A stretch of DNA of 27,866 nt, taken from the NCBI GenBank assembly GCA_034432655.1, contig DAOUBP010000151.1, forward strand, positions 1-27,866. Direction: 5' to 3'. Source of the DNA: DAOUBP01 sp034432655. GTDB lineage: Bacteria; Chloroflexota; Anaerolineae; CG2-30-64-16. Each line of letters starts with the position of its first letter. Positions within the stretch are counted from its first letter, which is position 1. Under the pieces are notes generated by a model. The model saw only the letters and a list, made by a program, of their open reading frames with translations. It ran no database searches and had not been told where the DNA came from. This document shows positions 14,337-22,373 of this stretch, piece by piece. The position numbers and the translations under genes were made by a program.

Positions 14337-16814
14337 GTGAAGCGTCGGTTCACCCATTCTGCTCGGGGAACTTCGTTTGGTTTTCATTCGCCGGGGTGCT
14401 GCGCCGGGACACAGGGGTCTCTCCTGCGCGTTTCGGCCTCCCATTTGTTGATGGTACTTGCCGTGCTGGCCATGGCCCTGGTGTGGGCCCCGCCGGCTGC
14501 GGCCGATGGCATCATCATCCCGCGACCCCCTGTGGATCGGCCGCTCCCCTGGCGGGAGGTGCCGCTCACCATCAAGTATCACCGGGTGACGGTCACCATT
14601 CAGGATCAGATCGCGACCACGCAGGTAGACCAGCTTTTCGTTAACGAGGCGCCGTATCCGGTCGAAGGGGTTTACATGTTTCCCTTGCCGGAGGACGCCG
14701 CCATCAGCAGCTTCGATATGTGGGTGGACGGCCGCAAACTGGAGGGCCGGCTGTTGGGACGGGATGAGGCGCGCGCGTTCTACGAGGAGATCGTGCGTCG
14801 GGATCGCGATCCTGCCTTGTTAGAGTACGTCGGCCGCGGCGCGTTCCAGGTGAGCATCTTCCCGATCCCGGCCGGCGGCCAGCGTCGGATTGAGCTGTCC
14901 TACTCGCAGGCCCTGCGGCAAGTTGACGGCCTGGTGCGCTATCGCTACCCGCTCAACACCGAAAAGTTCTCTGCCCGCAACCTGGAGGAAGTGTCGGTTT
15001 CGGTGGCGGTGAGCGATCGGGCGCCCATCCGGGCGATCTATTCCCCGTCGCACTCTGTGCAGATCACGCGCCAGGGCCCCGGGCAGGCCAGTGTCAGCTA
15101 CCAGGCACGCAACGTGCGGCCCGACCGCGATTTCGACCTGTACTACAGCCTTTCCCCCGAGACAGTTGCTGTGAACTTGTTGAGCAACAAGCCGTTTGAT
15201 GAAGACGGTTTCTTCCTGCTGCTGGTGACGCCACCGTTGACGGCCGCCGCCGGTGCCGTGGTGCCCAAGGATGTGGTGCTGGTGCTGGATATCTCGGGCA
15301 GTATGGATGGGGATAAGATCGTCCAGGCCCGGACGGCAGCGCAATACGTCTTGGATCACCTGGGGCCGGCCGATCGCTTCAATATCGTGGCTTTTAGCTC
15401 GGCAACCCGTGTCTTTGCCGAACGGCCGGCGCCCGCGGGCCAGCGCACGGCAGGCAAGCAGTTTGTGGCTTCTCTGGTCGCGGCTGGCAGCACCGACATC
15501 AACCGGGCCCTGTTGGAGGCGCTGGCCGGCGCCGATCCGGAGCGCCCCACCGTGTTGATCTTCCTCACCGATGGCCTGCCCACCGTGGGAGAGACAGATC
15601 CTGATCACATCGTGGCCAATGTGCGGGCCAACGCGCCGCGGTCGGCGCGGCTGTTCGTTTTCGGGGTGGGCTATGATGTGGATGCCACGCTGCTGGACGA
15701 GTTGAGCAACAGCCTGCGGGGCGCCAGCACTTATGTGCAACCTGGCCAGAAGATTGATGAAGCAGTGTCCGAGTTGTACGCCAGGATCAACGCGCCTGTG
15801 TTGGTGGATGTGCAGTTGGCGTTCGAGGGGGTGCAGGTTGAGGACCTTTACCCCTATCCTTTGCCCGATCTCTTTGCCGGAACGCAGCTCGTTGTGGTTG
15901 GCCGTTACCGCAACGGTGGCCCCGCGACGGTCACTTTGACGGGCACCACGGTAGACGGGCGGGGCGGGGCGGCGGTGCAGACCTATACCTACAGCGATCT
16001 GCGGTTTGTCGAACGGGGCGGCAACGAATTCATCCCCCGGCTATGGGCGCAGCGCAAGGTGGGCTATCTGTTGACCCAAATCCGGCTGAAGCCGGGTGGG
16101 CCGGGCCAGCAGGAGCTGATCCAGGAGGTGATCGCGCTTGCCACCCGCTACGGCATTGTAACCCCCTACACCTCCTTCCTGGTGGAAGAGCCATCGCTGG
16201 CATTGAGCAGCACGGGCCGTGAGCAGCTCGGCCGGAACCTGCAGACCCCGCCGCCTGTGGCCCCCGCGGCGATAGCCACGCCTTCGCTGTTGCTGCCGGA
16301 TCGGTCGGGCGCGGCCGCGGTGCAGAAAGCGGTCACCGAAAAGGCGCTGCGCGAGAGTGAACAGGCCGCCGAAGTTCCGGCGGACATGCCGGGTGGACAG
16401 CTCGTGCGTCATGTGGGCGACAGGACCTTCGTGTGGCATCAAGGGACGTGGATTGACACACTTTTCGATCAAGACAAGATGACGGCCGCACCGGTGGCTT
16501 TCGGTGGCCGGCGGTATTTCGAGCTGCTGCAGGCGCACCCTGAGGTTGGCCCTTATCTGGCGTTGGGCGACCGGGTGATCATCGTGGTGGCCGGTCAGGC
16601 GTTCGCCATTGCGCCGGATGCGGTCGAGACAGCTGCCCCGTCCCCCGGGATAACGGCCACCGTCCCGGCGGGGGCCCAACTTTCCGCGACAGTGACCCCA
16701 GCGCCGGCTGCTGCCCCGCCTGGCCCTGCCTGGCCACGGCCGTTATGCCCTGCACCGGCCCTTGTGGGGCTGGCTGCGATCGGCCTGGCGGTCCGGAGAA
16801 TCCGCCCTGCATAG
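14337..16814 (+). CDS. VIT plus von Willebrand A domain surface protein
   Basis: This encodes an 825-residue exported protein resembling inter-alpha-trypsin-inhibitor heavy-chain-like proteins. The start is GTG 14337 with GGAAGGAGG 6 bases upstream. A long N-terminus leads to a hydrophobic signal segment (residues 37-56, LLMVLAVLAMALVWAPPAAA). The VIT domain covers about 75-200 (FVNEAPYPVEGVYMFPLPED, FQVSIFPIPAGGQRRIELSY). The vWA domain, about 312-480, has an intact metal-ion-dependent adhesion site: DISGS at about 318, STDINRAL, and FLTDGLPT near 410. A Pro/Ala/Thr-rich stretch precedes a C-terminal hydrophobic segment (APALVGLAAIGLAV) and an Arg-rich end, suggesting a membrane anchor. Adhesion or protein-complex assembly at the cell surface is inferred. 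No sortase gene is nearby. Confidence 0.93.
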   Translation: MKRRFTHSARGTSFGFHSPGCCAGTQGSLLRVSASHLLMVLAVLAMALVWAPPAAADGIIIPRPPVDRPLPWREVPLTIKYHRVTVTIQDQIATTQVDQLFVNEAPYPVEGVYMFPLPEDAAISSFDMWVDGRKLEGRLLGRDEARAFYEEIVRRDRDPALLEYVGRGAFQVSIFPIPAGGQRRIELSYSQALRQVDGLVRYRYPLNTEKFSARNLEEVSVSVAVSDRAPIRAIYSPSHSVQITRQGPGQASVSYQARNVRPDRDFDLYYSLSPETVAVNLLSNKPFDEDGFFLLLVTPPLTAAAGAVVPKDVVLVLDISGSMDGDKIVQARTAAQYVLDHLGPADRFNIVAFSSATRVFAERPAPAGQRTAGKQFVASLVAAGSTDINRALLEALAGADPERPTVLIFLTDGLPTVGETDPDHIVANVRANAPRSARLFVFGVGYDVDATLLDELSNSLRGASTYVQPGQKIDEAVSELYARINAPVLVDVQLAFEGVQVEDLYPYPLPDLFAGTQLVVVGRYRNGGPATVTLTGTTVDGRGGAAVQTYTYSDLRFVERGGNEFIPRLWAQRKVGYLLTQIRLKPGGPGQQELIQEVIALATRYGIVTPYTSFLVEEPSLALSSTGREQLGRNLQTPPPVAPAAIATPSLLLPDRSGAAAVQKAVTEKALRESEQAAEVPADMPGGQLVRHVGDRTFVWHQGTWIDTLFDQDKMTAAPVAFGGRRYFELLQAHPEVGPYLALGDRVIIVVAGQAFAIAPDAVETAAPSPGITATVPAGAQLSATVTPAPAAAPPGPAWPRPLCPAPALVGLAAIGLAVRRIRPA

Positions 16815-16913
16815 TGGCGACGTCAGTCGCTTCAGCCTTATATCGGTCGGTGACAGCGGTGTTGGCTGCGCAGGTGCCGCATCCGTTCTAGATTTCATAA
16901 GTACCCCTCAATG

Positions 16914-16942
16914 TTGCTACGTTCCATCGGCCGTGCTATAAT
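16914..16942 (+). promoter_or_regulatory. Promoter of the Crp/Fnr-family gene
   Basis: TTGCTA (16914-16919) and a perfect TATAAT (16937-16942) are spaced by 17 bases. Transcription should start near 16949, just before the palindrome at 16953-16968. The rest of the 16815-16991 spacer shows only a small GCGAC/GTCGC hairpin near 16818-16831. Confidence 0.75.
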
Positions 16943-16952
16943 TGCGTCGTCC

Positions 16953-16968
16953 TATGATCTACATCATA
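16953..16968. promoter_or_regulatory. Crp/Fnr-type operator palindrome
   Basis: TATGATCTACATCATA is a perfect dyad: 6-bp arms TATGAT/ATCATA around 4 bases. It fits the TGAT-N4-ATCA half-site layout of FNR/DNR-type regulators. It overlaps the predicted transcription start region (about +4 to +20), a position that would block transcription, so negative autoregulation by the adjacent gene product is inferred. Confidence 0.75.
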
Positions 16969-16991
16969 TTGCTTGCACGTTGGGGTTACGA

Positions 16992-17678
16992 ATGGATCGG
17001 CGCGACATCTTAGCTGCGCTCCCGGTGTTTGCTGGCCTGTCCGACAGGGATTGGGAGAAGGTTCTCGATCTCTTTGTCGAGCGTCAGTATCAGAAAGATG
17101 ATTATATCTTTCTTGAGGGGGAAGCACCGGTCTATCTGTATGTGGTCAAGAGCGGGAAGGTTAAGGTCTTGCGCCATTCCACTGACGGCAAGGATGTGGT
17201 GTTGCGGGTGGCGAGCCAGGGCCAAATGTTGGGCACCGTGGCGATTTTCGACGGCGGCGGGTATCCCGGCACGGCCCAGGCTATTGAGGATTGCACGCTG
17301 TTGGCGATCTCGCGCAACGATTGTCTGACCCTGGTGACGCGTTATCCGGTATTCGCCCTGGCGGTGATTGCCGACCTGGGCAATCGGCTGCGCAGCTCGG
17401 CCGAACAGATCCGCAGCCTGGCAGTAGAGCGCGTCGAGCAGCGGATTGCGCGGGTGCTCCTGAAGCTGGCTGCGACGGCCGGGTCCGACACGCCCGAGGG
17501 CCGCGTCATCGAGATGGCCTTGACCCGGCAGGATGTGGCGGATATGACCGGCACCACCGTAGAAACAGCCATCCGGGTCATGAGCAAATTCCGGCGCAAC
17601 GATTGGATCCGCACCCGCCGCGGCAAGGTGGTCCTGGTGGACATCGAGGCCTTGCAGCAGGTGGCGGAATCGGGTTGA
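16992..17678 (+). CDS. Crp/Fnr-family transcription regulator
   Basis: This encodes a 228-residue regulator. ATG 16992 (MDRRDILAALPVF) matches the usual start of the family; the frame is open from 16911, but that would cover the promoter and operator. Residues 10-125 form a cyclic-nucleotide-binding-like beta barrel (YIFLEGEAPVYLYVVKSGKV, GQMLGTVAIFDGGGYPGTAQ). A long dimerisation helix follows, then a winged helix (residues 155-225) with LTRQDVADMTGTTVETAIRV. The recognition helix keeps Glu-x-x-x-Arg (ETAIR), which in FNR/CRP proteins reads the TGA core of the site. There is no N-terminal Cys cluster, so it is not an iron-sulfur FNR; the effector (nucleotide, NO or haem, as in DNR types) is unknown. 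The gene directly precedes rnpB. Confidence 0.94.
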   Translation: MDRRDILAALPVFAGLSDRDWEKVLDLFVERQYQKDDYIFLEGEAPVYLYVVKSGKVKVLRHSTDGKDVVLRVASQGQMLGTVAIFDGGGYPGTAQAIEDCTLLAISRNDCLTLVTRYPVFALAVIADLGNRLRSSAEQIRSLAVERVEQRIARVLLKLAATAGSDTPEGRVIEMALTRQDVADMTGTTVETAIRVMSKFRRNDWIRTRRGKVVLVDIEALQQVAESG

Positions 17679-17687
17679 GGTTTGCTT

Positions 17688-17716
17688 TTGACACCCTCTG
17701 TCCGCCATGCTACAAT
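17688..17716 (+). promoter_or_regulatory. Promoter of rnpB
   Basis: A perfect TTGACA (17688-17693) and TACAAT (17711-17716) are separated by 17 bases. It starts 10 bases after the Crp/Fnr stop codon. Transcription should begin near 17723, about 25-30 bases before the mature 5' end of RNase P RNA. Confidence 0.88.
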
Positions 17717-17747
17717 AGCCGGCGCAGGGCAGACATGCCTTGACACC

Positions 17748-18280
<533 letters not shown>

Positions 18281-18297
18281 TGGCTGTATCTGCCTGC

Positions 18298-18379
18298 GCC
18301 GACGTGGCGGAATGGCAGACGCTGCAGACTTAGGATCTGCTGAGCTCAGCTCGTCCGGGTTCAAGTCCCGGCGTCGGCA
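18298..18379 (+). tRNA. tRNA-Leu (anticodon TAG)
   Basis: The acceptor GCCGACG (18298-18304) pairs with CGTCGGC (18372-18378), with discriminator A. The anticodon stem GCAGA/TCTGC encloses CTTAGGA. A variable arm of class II type (GAGCTCAGCTC) is present. No CCA is encoded. The gene starts about 18-24 bases after the RNase P RNA 3' end. Confidence 0.95.
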
Positions 18380-18408
18380 CTTTGAAATGGCGAATATCGA
18401 ATTCTTTC

Positions 18409-18480
18409 GGGCCCGTGGCCTAGCGGGAAGGCGCCTCCCTTGCACGGAGGAGATCGCCGGTTCGAATCCGGCCGGGTCCA
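18409..18480 (+). tRNA. tRNA-Ala (anticodon TGC)
   Basis: The acceptor GGGCCCG (18409-18415) pairs with CGGGTCC (18473-18479) and includes the G3-U70 pair that identifies alanine tRNAs. The anticodon loop is CTTGCAC in stem CCTCC/GGAGG. The T loop is TTCGAAT and the discriminator is A. No CCA is encoded. Confidence 0.95.
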
Positions 18481-18483
18481 CTT

Positions 18484-18512
18484 GCGTTGCTGAGGGGCGC
18501 AGCGCTGTTTTT
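18484..18512 (+). terminator. Terminator of the rnpB-tRNA-Leu-tRNA-Ala transcript
   Basis: GCGTTGC (18484-18490) pairs with GCAGCGC (18499-18505), 7 bp including one G-U, around an 8-base loop. TGTTTTT follows. The T run overlaps the -35 box of the next promoter. Confidence 0.65.
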
Positions 18513-18538
18513 GACAGCCCGGCAAAATGGAATATAAT
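18511..18538 (+). promoter_or_regulatory. Promoter of the tRNA-Gly-Phe-Gln-His cluster
   Basis: A perfect TTGACA (18511-18516) and perfect TATAAT (18533-18538) are spaced by 16 bases. Transcription would begin near 18545, about 20 bases before tRNA-Gly. Confidence 0.85.
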
Positions 18539-18563
18539 AGGCCCCAGAAACGTGGCAATAGAT

Positions 18564-18635
<72 letters not shown>

Positions 18636-18639
18636 TAGC

Positions 18640-18753
18640 GGTTGTGGTTGATGGCTGTTGGCTGATGGCCGATAGCAGGCTGATAGAAGGTCGGAAACGT
18701 CCCTACCAGTTCTCTGCGTAATAAGCCATTCGCCACCAGCCATTTGCTTTTGT
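18640..18753. repeat. ATGGCTGTTGGC-type inverted repeat element between tRNA genes
   Basis: The left side repeats GATGGCTG, TTGGCTGATGGC and CGATAGCAGGCTGATAG (18645-18687). The right side AAGCCATTCGCCACCAGCCA (18723-18743) is the reverse complement of the same phrase. About 35 unrelated bases lie between. It fills the spacer between tRNA-Gly and tRNA-Phe and has the same build as the elements in dnaE and rnpB, with a different phrase. Confidence 0.75.
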
Positions 18754-18826
18754 GCCGAGGTAGCTCAGTTGGTAGAGCACGCGACTGAAAATTGCGGTGT
18801 CCCCAGTTCAAGTCTGGGCCTCGGCA
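18754..18826 (+). tRNA. tRNA-Phe (anticodon GAA)
   Basis: The acceptor GCCGAGG (18754-18760) pairs with CCTCGGC (18819-18825), with discriminator A. The anticodon loop is CTGAAAA. The D arm has AGCTCAGTTGGTAGAGC and the T loop is TTCAAGT. The bases after the discriminator are CCT, so CCA is not encoded. Confidence 0.95.
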
Positions 18827-18846
18827 CCTGAAATTCGGACGGGCAT

Positions 18847-18917
18847 TCGGGGGTCGTTCAACGGCAGGACAGCAGCCTTTGGAGCTGCGTATCGGGGTTC
18901 GAATCCCTGCCCCCGAG
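18847..18917 (+). tRNA. tRNA-Gln (anticodon TTG)
   Basis: The acceptor TCGGGGG (18847-18853) pairs with CCCCCGA (18910-18916), with discriminator G as usual for Gln. The anticodon loop CTTTGGA sits in stem GCAGC/GCTGC, and the T loop is TTCGAAT. No CCA is encoded. Confidence 0.95.
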
Positions 18918-18977
18918 CTGAGGGGGCGGGAAGCGGCAGGTGCACCGTTGCACGACCGGTTCCAGGCCCAATAGCGT

Positions 18978-19051
18978 GGTGGCCATAGCTCAATCGGCAG
19001 AGCATCTGGTTGTGGCCCAGAAGGTTGCGGGTTCAAGCCCCACTGGCCACC
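18978..19051 (+). tRNA. tRNA-His (anticodon GTG)
   Basis: The acceptor GTGGCCA (18979-18985) pairs with TGGCCAC (19044-19050). G at 18978 and C at 19051 form the G-1:C73 pair that marks histidine tRNAs. The anticodon loop is TTGTGGC in stem TCTGG/CCAGA. The T stem has one mismatch (C28:A42-type). No CCA is encoded. Confidence 0.93.
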
Positions 19052-19059
19052 CCTCTTCA

Positions 19060-19099
19060 GAAAATGCCCGGCTCCTTTTCAGGTTTGCCGGGCATTTTC
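19060..19099 (+). terminator. Terminator after tRNA-His
   Basis: GAAAATGCCCGGC (19060-19072) and GCCGGGCATTTTC (19087-19099) form a perfect 13-bp stem around a 14-base loop. The T run is inside the descending arm. It ends the tRNA cluster. Confidence 0.8.
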
Positions 19100-19168
19100 G
19101 TTGCGAACGTGAACCTGGCGTCGGACTGTGAGCTGAGCCGGTGAGGCGATCAGTGGGTGCTGTGCACG

Positions 19169-19678
19169 ATGACCACGCAGCGTGTTTTGGTGCTGAATGC
19201 GACCTATGAACCCCTCAGCATTATCTCCGTGCAGCGCGCTATTGTCCTCTTGTTGAAAGAGAAGGCCGAACTGGTGGAGGCGACCACGGAGCGTCTGCAC
19301 GCGGCGCGTGTCAGCCTGCCGGTGCCGTTAGTCATCCGCCTGGTCTACTACGTGCGTATTCCGCATCCTGTGATGCTGGCCCCCACCCGGCGGACGGTGA
19401 TGCTGCGCGACAACTACACCTGCCAGTATTGCGGTGCGTCCCCCGGCCGGGCCCTGCTCACTCTCGATCATGTGATCCCGCGCAGCCGCGGCGGCCAGAC
19501 GACCTGGGACAACGTGGCCACCGCCTGTCGCGCCTGCAATATGCGCAAGGGCGATCGCACACCCGAGGAAGCGGGGATGGCGTTGCGCAAGCGGTTGGGC
19601 CGGCCCCATTACCTGGCGTTCCTGTTGCTTTCGGAGGCCGGCCTGCGTGACATCTGGGAGAAATACGTGTTCTCGTGA
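19169..19678 (+). CDS. HNH endonuclease family protein
   Basis: This encodes a 169-residue protein of the widespread bacterial HNH family that begins RVLVLNATYEPLSIISV. I chose ATG 19169; an in-frame GTG at 19157 is possible, and neither has a strong ribosome binding site. A zinc site is built from CQYCG (near residue 84) and CRACN (near 120). Between them lies the HNH core TLDHVIPRSRGGQTTWDN, with the Asp-His pair and the downstream Asn. Length is normal. These proteins are single genes of unknown cellular role. Nuclease activity is expected from the motif, but the substrate is not known. A strong terminator follows 30 bases after the stop. Confidence 0.92.
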   Translation: MTTQRVLVLNATYEPLSIISVQRAIVLLLKEKAELVEATTERLHAARVSLPVPLVIRLVYYVRIPHPVMLAPTRRTVMLRDNYTCQYCGASPGRALLTLDHVIPRSRGGQTTWDNVATACRACNMRKGDRTPEEAGMALRKRLGRPHYLAFLLLSEAGLRDIWEKYVFS

Positions 19679-19707
19679 GGCCGGGGCGGTTTGACCGGCC
19701 GGCAAGA

Positions 19708-19748
19708 CAAAGGCAGGGACGGGGTTCAACCCGTCCCTGCCTTTGTTT
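19708..19748 (+). terminator. Strong terminator after the HNH gene
   Basis: CAAAGGCAGGGACGGG (19708-19723) and its perfect complement (19730-19745) form a 16-bp stem with a 6-base loop GTTCAA, followed by TTT. The stem is symmetrical enough to stop transcription coming from glgB as well. Confidence 0.85.
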
Positions 19749-19762
19749 GGGCGCCGTAGCAT

Positions 19763-19819
19763 CTACCCGATCAACCGAGGTGATGCCACGGCGCCACTTT
19801 TGGTACTACGTTCGTCCAT
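19763..19819 (-). CDS. Possible 18-codon leader-type ORF
   Basis: ATG 19819 is preceded by AGGAGGTGA (19833-19825), a full match to the anti-Shine-Dalgarno sequence at ideal spacing (8 bases after AGGAGG). The ORF reads MDERSTKSGAVASPRLIG and stops at 19763. The ribosome binding site lies in one arm of the hairpin at 19772-19839, and the other arm lies inside the ORF. The hairpin arms also create a 19-codon ORF on the plus strand (ATG 19783), but without good spacing. Whether either is translated is unknown. Confidence 0.3.
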   Translation of the reverse strand: MDERSTKSGAVASPRLIG

Positions 19820-19839
19820 TGACATCACCTCCTCGGTTG
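19772..19839. other. Dyad element between HNH and glgB
   Basis: CAACCGAGGTGATG (19772-19785) is repeated inverted as CATCACCTCCTCGGTTG (19823-19839), differing by a 3-base bulge, around a 37-base loop. It lies downstream of both convergent genes. The rest of the 19749-19928 spacer shows nothing else. Confidence 0.7.
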
Positions 19840-19928
19840 TAGGATGGCGAGGCAGGTACTCTTATGAGCAGAGCTGATTATCGCAGAGAAAGGCCGGGCT
19901 GTCAAATAGGCTGGCTTACAATCGCCCG

Positions 19929-22163
19929 TCAGGCCGGCTTCAGCGCCACCATGGCCAGCGGCGGCAGGGTCATCACCAGCGAGTAGGGCTGGCTTTGCCA
20001 GTTGATCGCTTCGGCTTGCAGGAGGCCCTCGTTGCGTACATTGCTGCCGAAATACGCTTCGGCGTCGCTGTTCAGCACCTCGCGGTACGCGCGCAGTTCG
20101 GGCACGCCGATGCGGTAGTCGTGACGCACCACCGGCGTGAAGTTGCACGCAACGATCACATAGTTGCTCGGATCCTCTGCCTTTCGGATGTAAGTCAGCA
20201 CGCTGTTTTCCCAGTCGTTGGGATCAATCCACTCGAACCCCTTCCAATCGTAGTCCAGCTCCCAGAGGGCTGGTTCAACGCGATAAAAGCGGTTCAGGTC
20301 CGCCATCCACTGCATCGCCTTACGGTGGGGTTCGAAGCCCGTCAGATGCCAGTCCAGGCTCTTGTCCTCGTTCCATTCCGCCCATTGCCCGAAGTCTTGC
20401 CCCATGAACAGCAGCTTCTTGCCGGGATGGGTCCACATGAAGCCCAGATACAGGCGTAGATTGGCGAACTTCTGCCACAGGTCGCCCGGCATCTTGTCCA
20501 CCAGCGAGCGCTTCAGGTGCACGACTTCATCATGGGAGATGGGCAGGATGAAGTTCTCGCTGAAGGCATACATCAGGCCGAAGGTGGTCTTGTTGTGGTG
20601 ATACTTGCGGTAGATCGGGTCCTTCTGGATGTACTCCAGCGTGTCGTGCATCCAGCCCATGTTCCATTTGAAGGTGAAGCCCAGGCCGCCCAGGTAGGTG
20701 GGCCGGCTCACTGCGGGGAAGGCGGTGGATTCCTCTGCGCACGTGAAGGTGCCAGGATGCTCCTCGTGGGTTTTCAGGTTCATGGCCCGCAGGAAATCAA
20801 TCGCTTCCAGGTTTTCGCGGCCGCCGTAAACGTTGGGGATCCACTCAGTGCGAGCGTAATCCCGATAAAGCATCGAGGCGACTGCATCCACCCGCAGGCC
20901 GTCAACGTGGTATTTGTCAAGCCAGAAAAGCGCACTGTTGATCAGGAACTCGCGCACCTCGTTGCGGGCCCAGTTAAAGACTTTGGTGCCCCACTCCTTG
21001 TGCTCGCCCAGCCGGGTATCGGCGTACTCGTAGAGTGCAGTGCCGTCGAAGTTGGCCAGGCCGTAGTCGTTCTTCGGGAAGTGCGCCGGTACCCAGTCCA
21101 TGATCACGCCGATCCCGCGCTGGTGCATGTGATCCACGAAGTACTGGAAATCGTCCGGCGTGCCGAAGCGGCTGGTGGGCGCGAAGTAACCGGTCACCTG
21201 GTAGCCCCACGAGGCATCCAACGGATGCTCGGTGATGGGCAGCAGTTCGACGTGGGTGTAGCCTTGCTGGACGACATAATCGGCCAGTTTGTGGGCTAGG
21301 TCGCGATAGCTGAGGTAGCTGTTGGTCTCCGGCACGCGCATCCACGAGCCCAGGTGCACTTCGTAGATGGCCATCGGCGCCTTGAGCGGATCACGTTTCG
21401 CCCGCGCGGCCAGCCACTCGCCGTCATTCCACCGATACTTGTTGATGTCCCAAACGATGGAGGCGGTCTTGGGGCGCAGCTCGGCGTAGAAACCTTGCGG
21501 ATCTGTCTTTTGGAGCAGGGTATCGAATTTGGTCTTGATCTCGTACTTGTAGATGGCGCCCTCGCCGATGCCCGGCACAAACAGCTCCCAGATGCCGGAG
21601 CTGCCGCGTTCGCGCATTTGGTGGCGCCGGCCGTCCCACCGGTTGAAATCGCCGATGACGCTGACCCGCACGGCGTTGGGGGCCCAGACTGCGAAGAGGA
21701 CTCCCGGCACGCCCTGATGAACCATGACCTGCGCGCCCAGCTTTTCGTAGGTGCGGAAATGGTTGCCCTCGTTGAACAGCTGCAGGTCCAGGTCGCCCAG
21801 GATCGGCAAAAAGCTGTAAGGATCATATTCCTGGGTTTCGTGCCCTTCTTTGGTCAACATGCGGATCTGGTAGCGGGGTGGGCTCAGATGGTCGGGCGGG
21901 AAAAACGCGCTTTCATCATAGGCGTCCGGGCCGATGGGCAACTGGGCCTCGAAGAAATCGGTGCCCTCCATGCGTTGTAGTGGCTGTGCCTCCCCGGCCG
22001 CCGGCACTACCCAGGCTTGTTCCGCCTCCGGCAGAAAAACCCGGACCGAGACCACCGGCCGGCCGTTCACTGCGATTCTGTGGGCCCCCAGCACCTGGAA
22101 AGGATCGTGATGGTAAGCATAGATGATTTTGTTCAGCTCGTCCAGAGGAACGGTGAAGTCCAT
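19929..22163 (-). CDS. glgB: 1,4-alpha-glucan branching enzyme
   Basis: This encodes a 744-residue GH13 enzyme that makes alpha-1,6 branches in glycogen. The start ATG 22163 has AAGGAG 9 bases upstream. An N-terminal CBM48-type domain (YHHDPFQVLGAHR) and a second beta domain (VFAVWAPNAVRVSVIGDFN-like segment near 160) precede the catalytic barrel. Key regions are VIMDWVPAHFPKNDYGLANF, the nucleophile Asp in GLRVDAVASMLYRDY (about 426), the acid Glu in TCAEESTAFP (about 476), and the transition-state Asp in ISHDEVVHLKRSLVDKMPGD (about 545). The C-terminal all-beta domain ends with LVMTLPPLAMVALKPA. All catalytic residues are present. No glgA or glgC is adjacent, so the glycogen genes are dispersed. 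Confidence 0.97.
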   Translation of the reverse strand: MDFTVPLDELNKIIYAYHHDPFQVLGAHRIAVNGRPVVSVRVFLPEAEQAWVVPAAGEAQPLQRMEGTDFFEAQLPIGPDAYDESAFFPPDHLSPPRYQIRMLTKEGHETQEYDPYSFLPILGDLDLQLFNEGNHFRTYEKLGAQVMVHQGVPGVLFAVWAPNAVRVSVIGDFNRWDGRRHQMRERGSSGIWELFVPGIGEGAIYKYEIKTKFDTLLQKTDPQGFYAELRPKTASIVWDINKYRWNDGEWLAARAKRDPLKAPMAIYEVHLGSWMRVPETNSYLSYRDLAHKLADYVVQQGYTHVELLPITEHPLDASWGYQVTGYFAPTSRFGTPDDFQYFVDHMHQRGIGVIMDWVPAHFPKNDYGLANFDGTALYEYADTRLGEHKEWGTKVFNWARNEVREFLINSALFWLDKYHVDGLRVDAVASMLYRDYARTEWIPNVYGGRENLEAIDFLRAMNLKTHEEHPGTFTCAEESTAFPAVSRPTYLGGLGFTFKWNMGWMHDTLEYIQKDPIYRKYHHNKTTFGLMYAFSENFILPISHDEVVHLKRSLVDKMPGDLWQKFANLRLYLGFMWTHPGKKLLFMGQDFGQWAEWNEDKSLDWHLTGFEPHRKAMQWMADLNRFYRVEPALWELDYDWKGFEWIDPNDWENSVLTYIRKAEDPSNYVIVACNFTPVVRHDYRIGVPELRAYREVLNSDAEAYFGSNVRNEGLLQAEAINWQSQPYSLVMTLPPLAMVALKPA

Positions 22164-22211
22164 AGCTTGCTCTCCTTACTTGTTGCGCTCGAGCGCTCCG
22201 ACCTTGTTGCG

Positions 22212-22241
22212 ATTATAACAGCACTTGTCGAGGTTTCACAA
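22212..22241 (-). promoter_or_regulatory. Promoter of glgB
   Basis: On the minus strand TTGTGA (22241-22236) and a perfect TATAAT (22217-22212) are spaced by 18 bases. Transcription would start near 22205, about 40 bases before the start codon. Confidence 0.65.
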
Positions 22242-22251
22242 TTCGGCTGGC

Positions 22252-22330
22252 CCGGAAAACGGACGCCGCCCCGCGGACGCCGATCGTCAGCCGCAAGCGG
22301 TGCGTCTCGATTCCAGGCGTAATTTTCCGG
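22252..22330. other. Inverted repeat between the divergent glgB and subtilase promoters
   Basis: CCGGAAAA-N3-ACGCC (22252-22267) faces GGCGT-N2-TTTTCCGG (22316-22330), with GC-rich sequence in between. It lies upstream of both promoters, so it is not in either predicted transcript. The 350-base gap 22164-22513 holds this dyad and the two promoters only. Confidence 0.5.
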
Positions 22331-22373
22331 TGATGTTAACAAGCAAGATGGCGCGTCCGGCGTTTTTGACGAT

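Noticed and set aside
19783..19842. Plus-strand 19-codon ORF (MPRRHFWYYVRPL...)
   Set aside because: The purine-rich stretch is too close to the ATG, and the ORF arises from the arms of the dyad; the minus-strand ORF has the better start signal.
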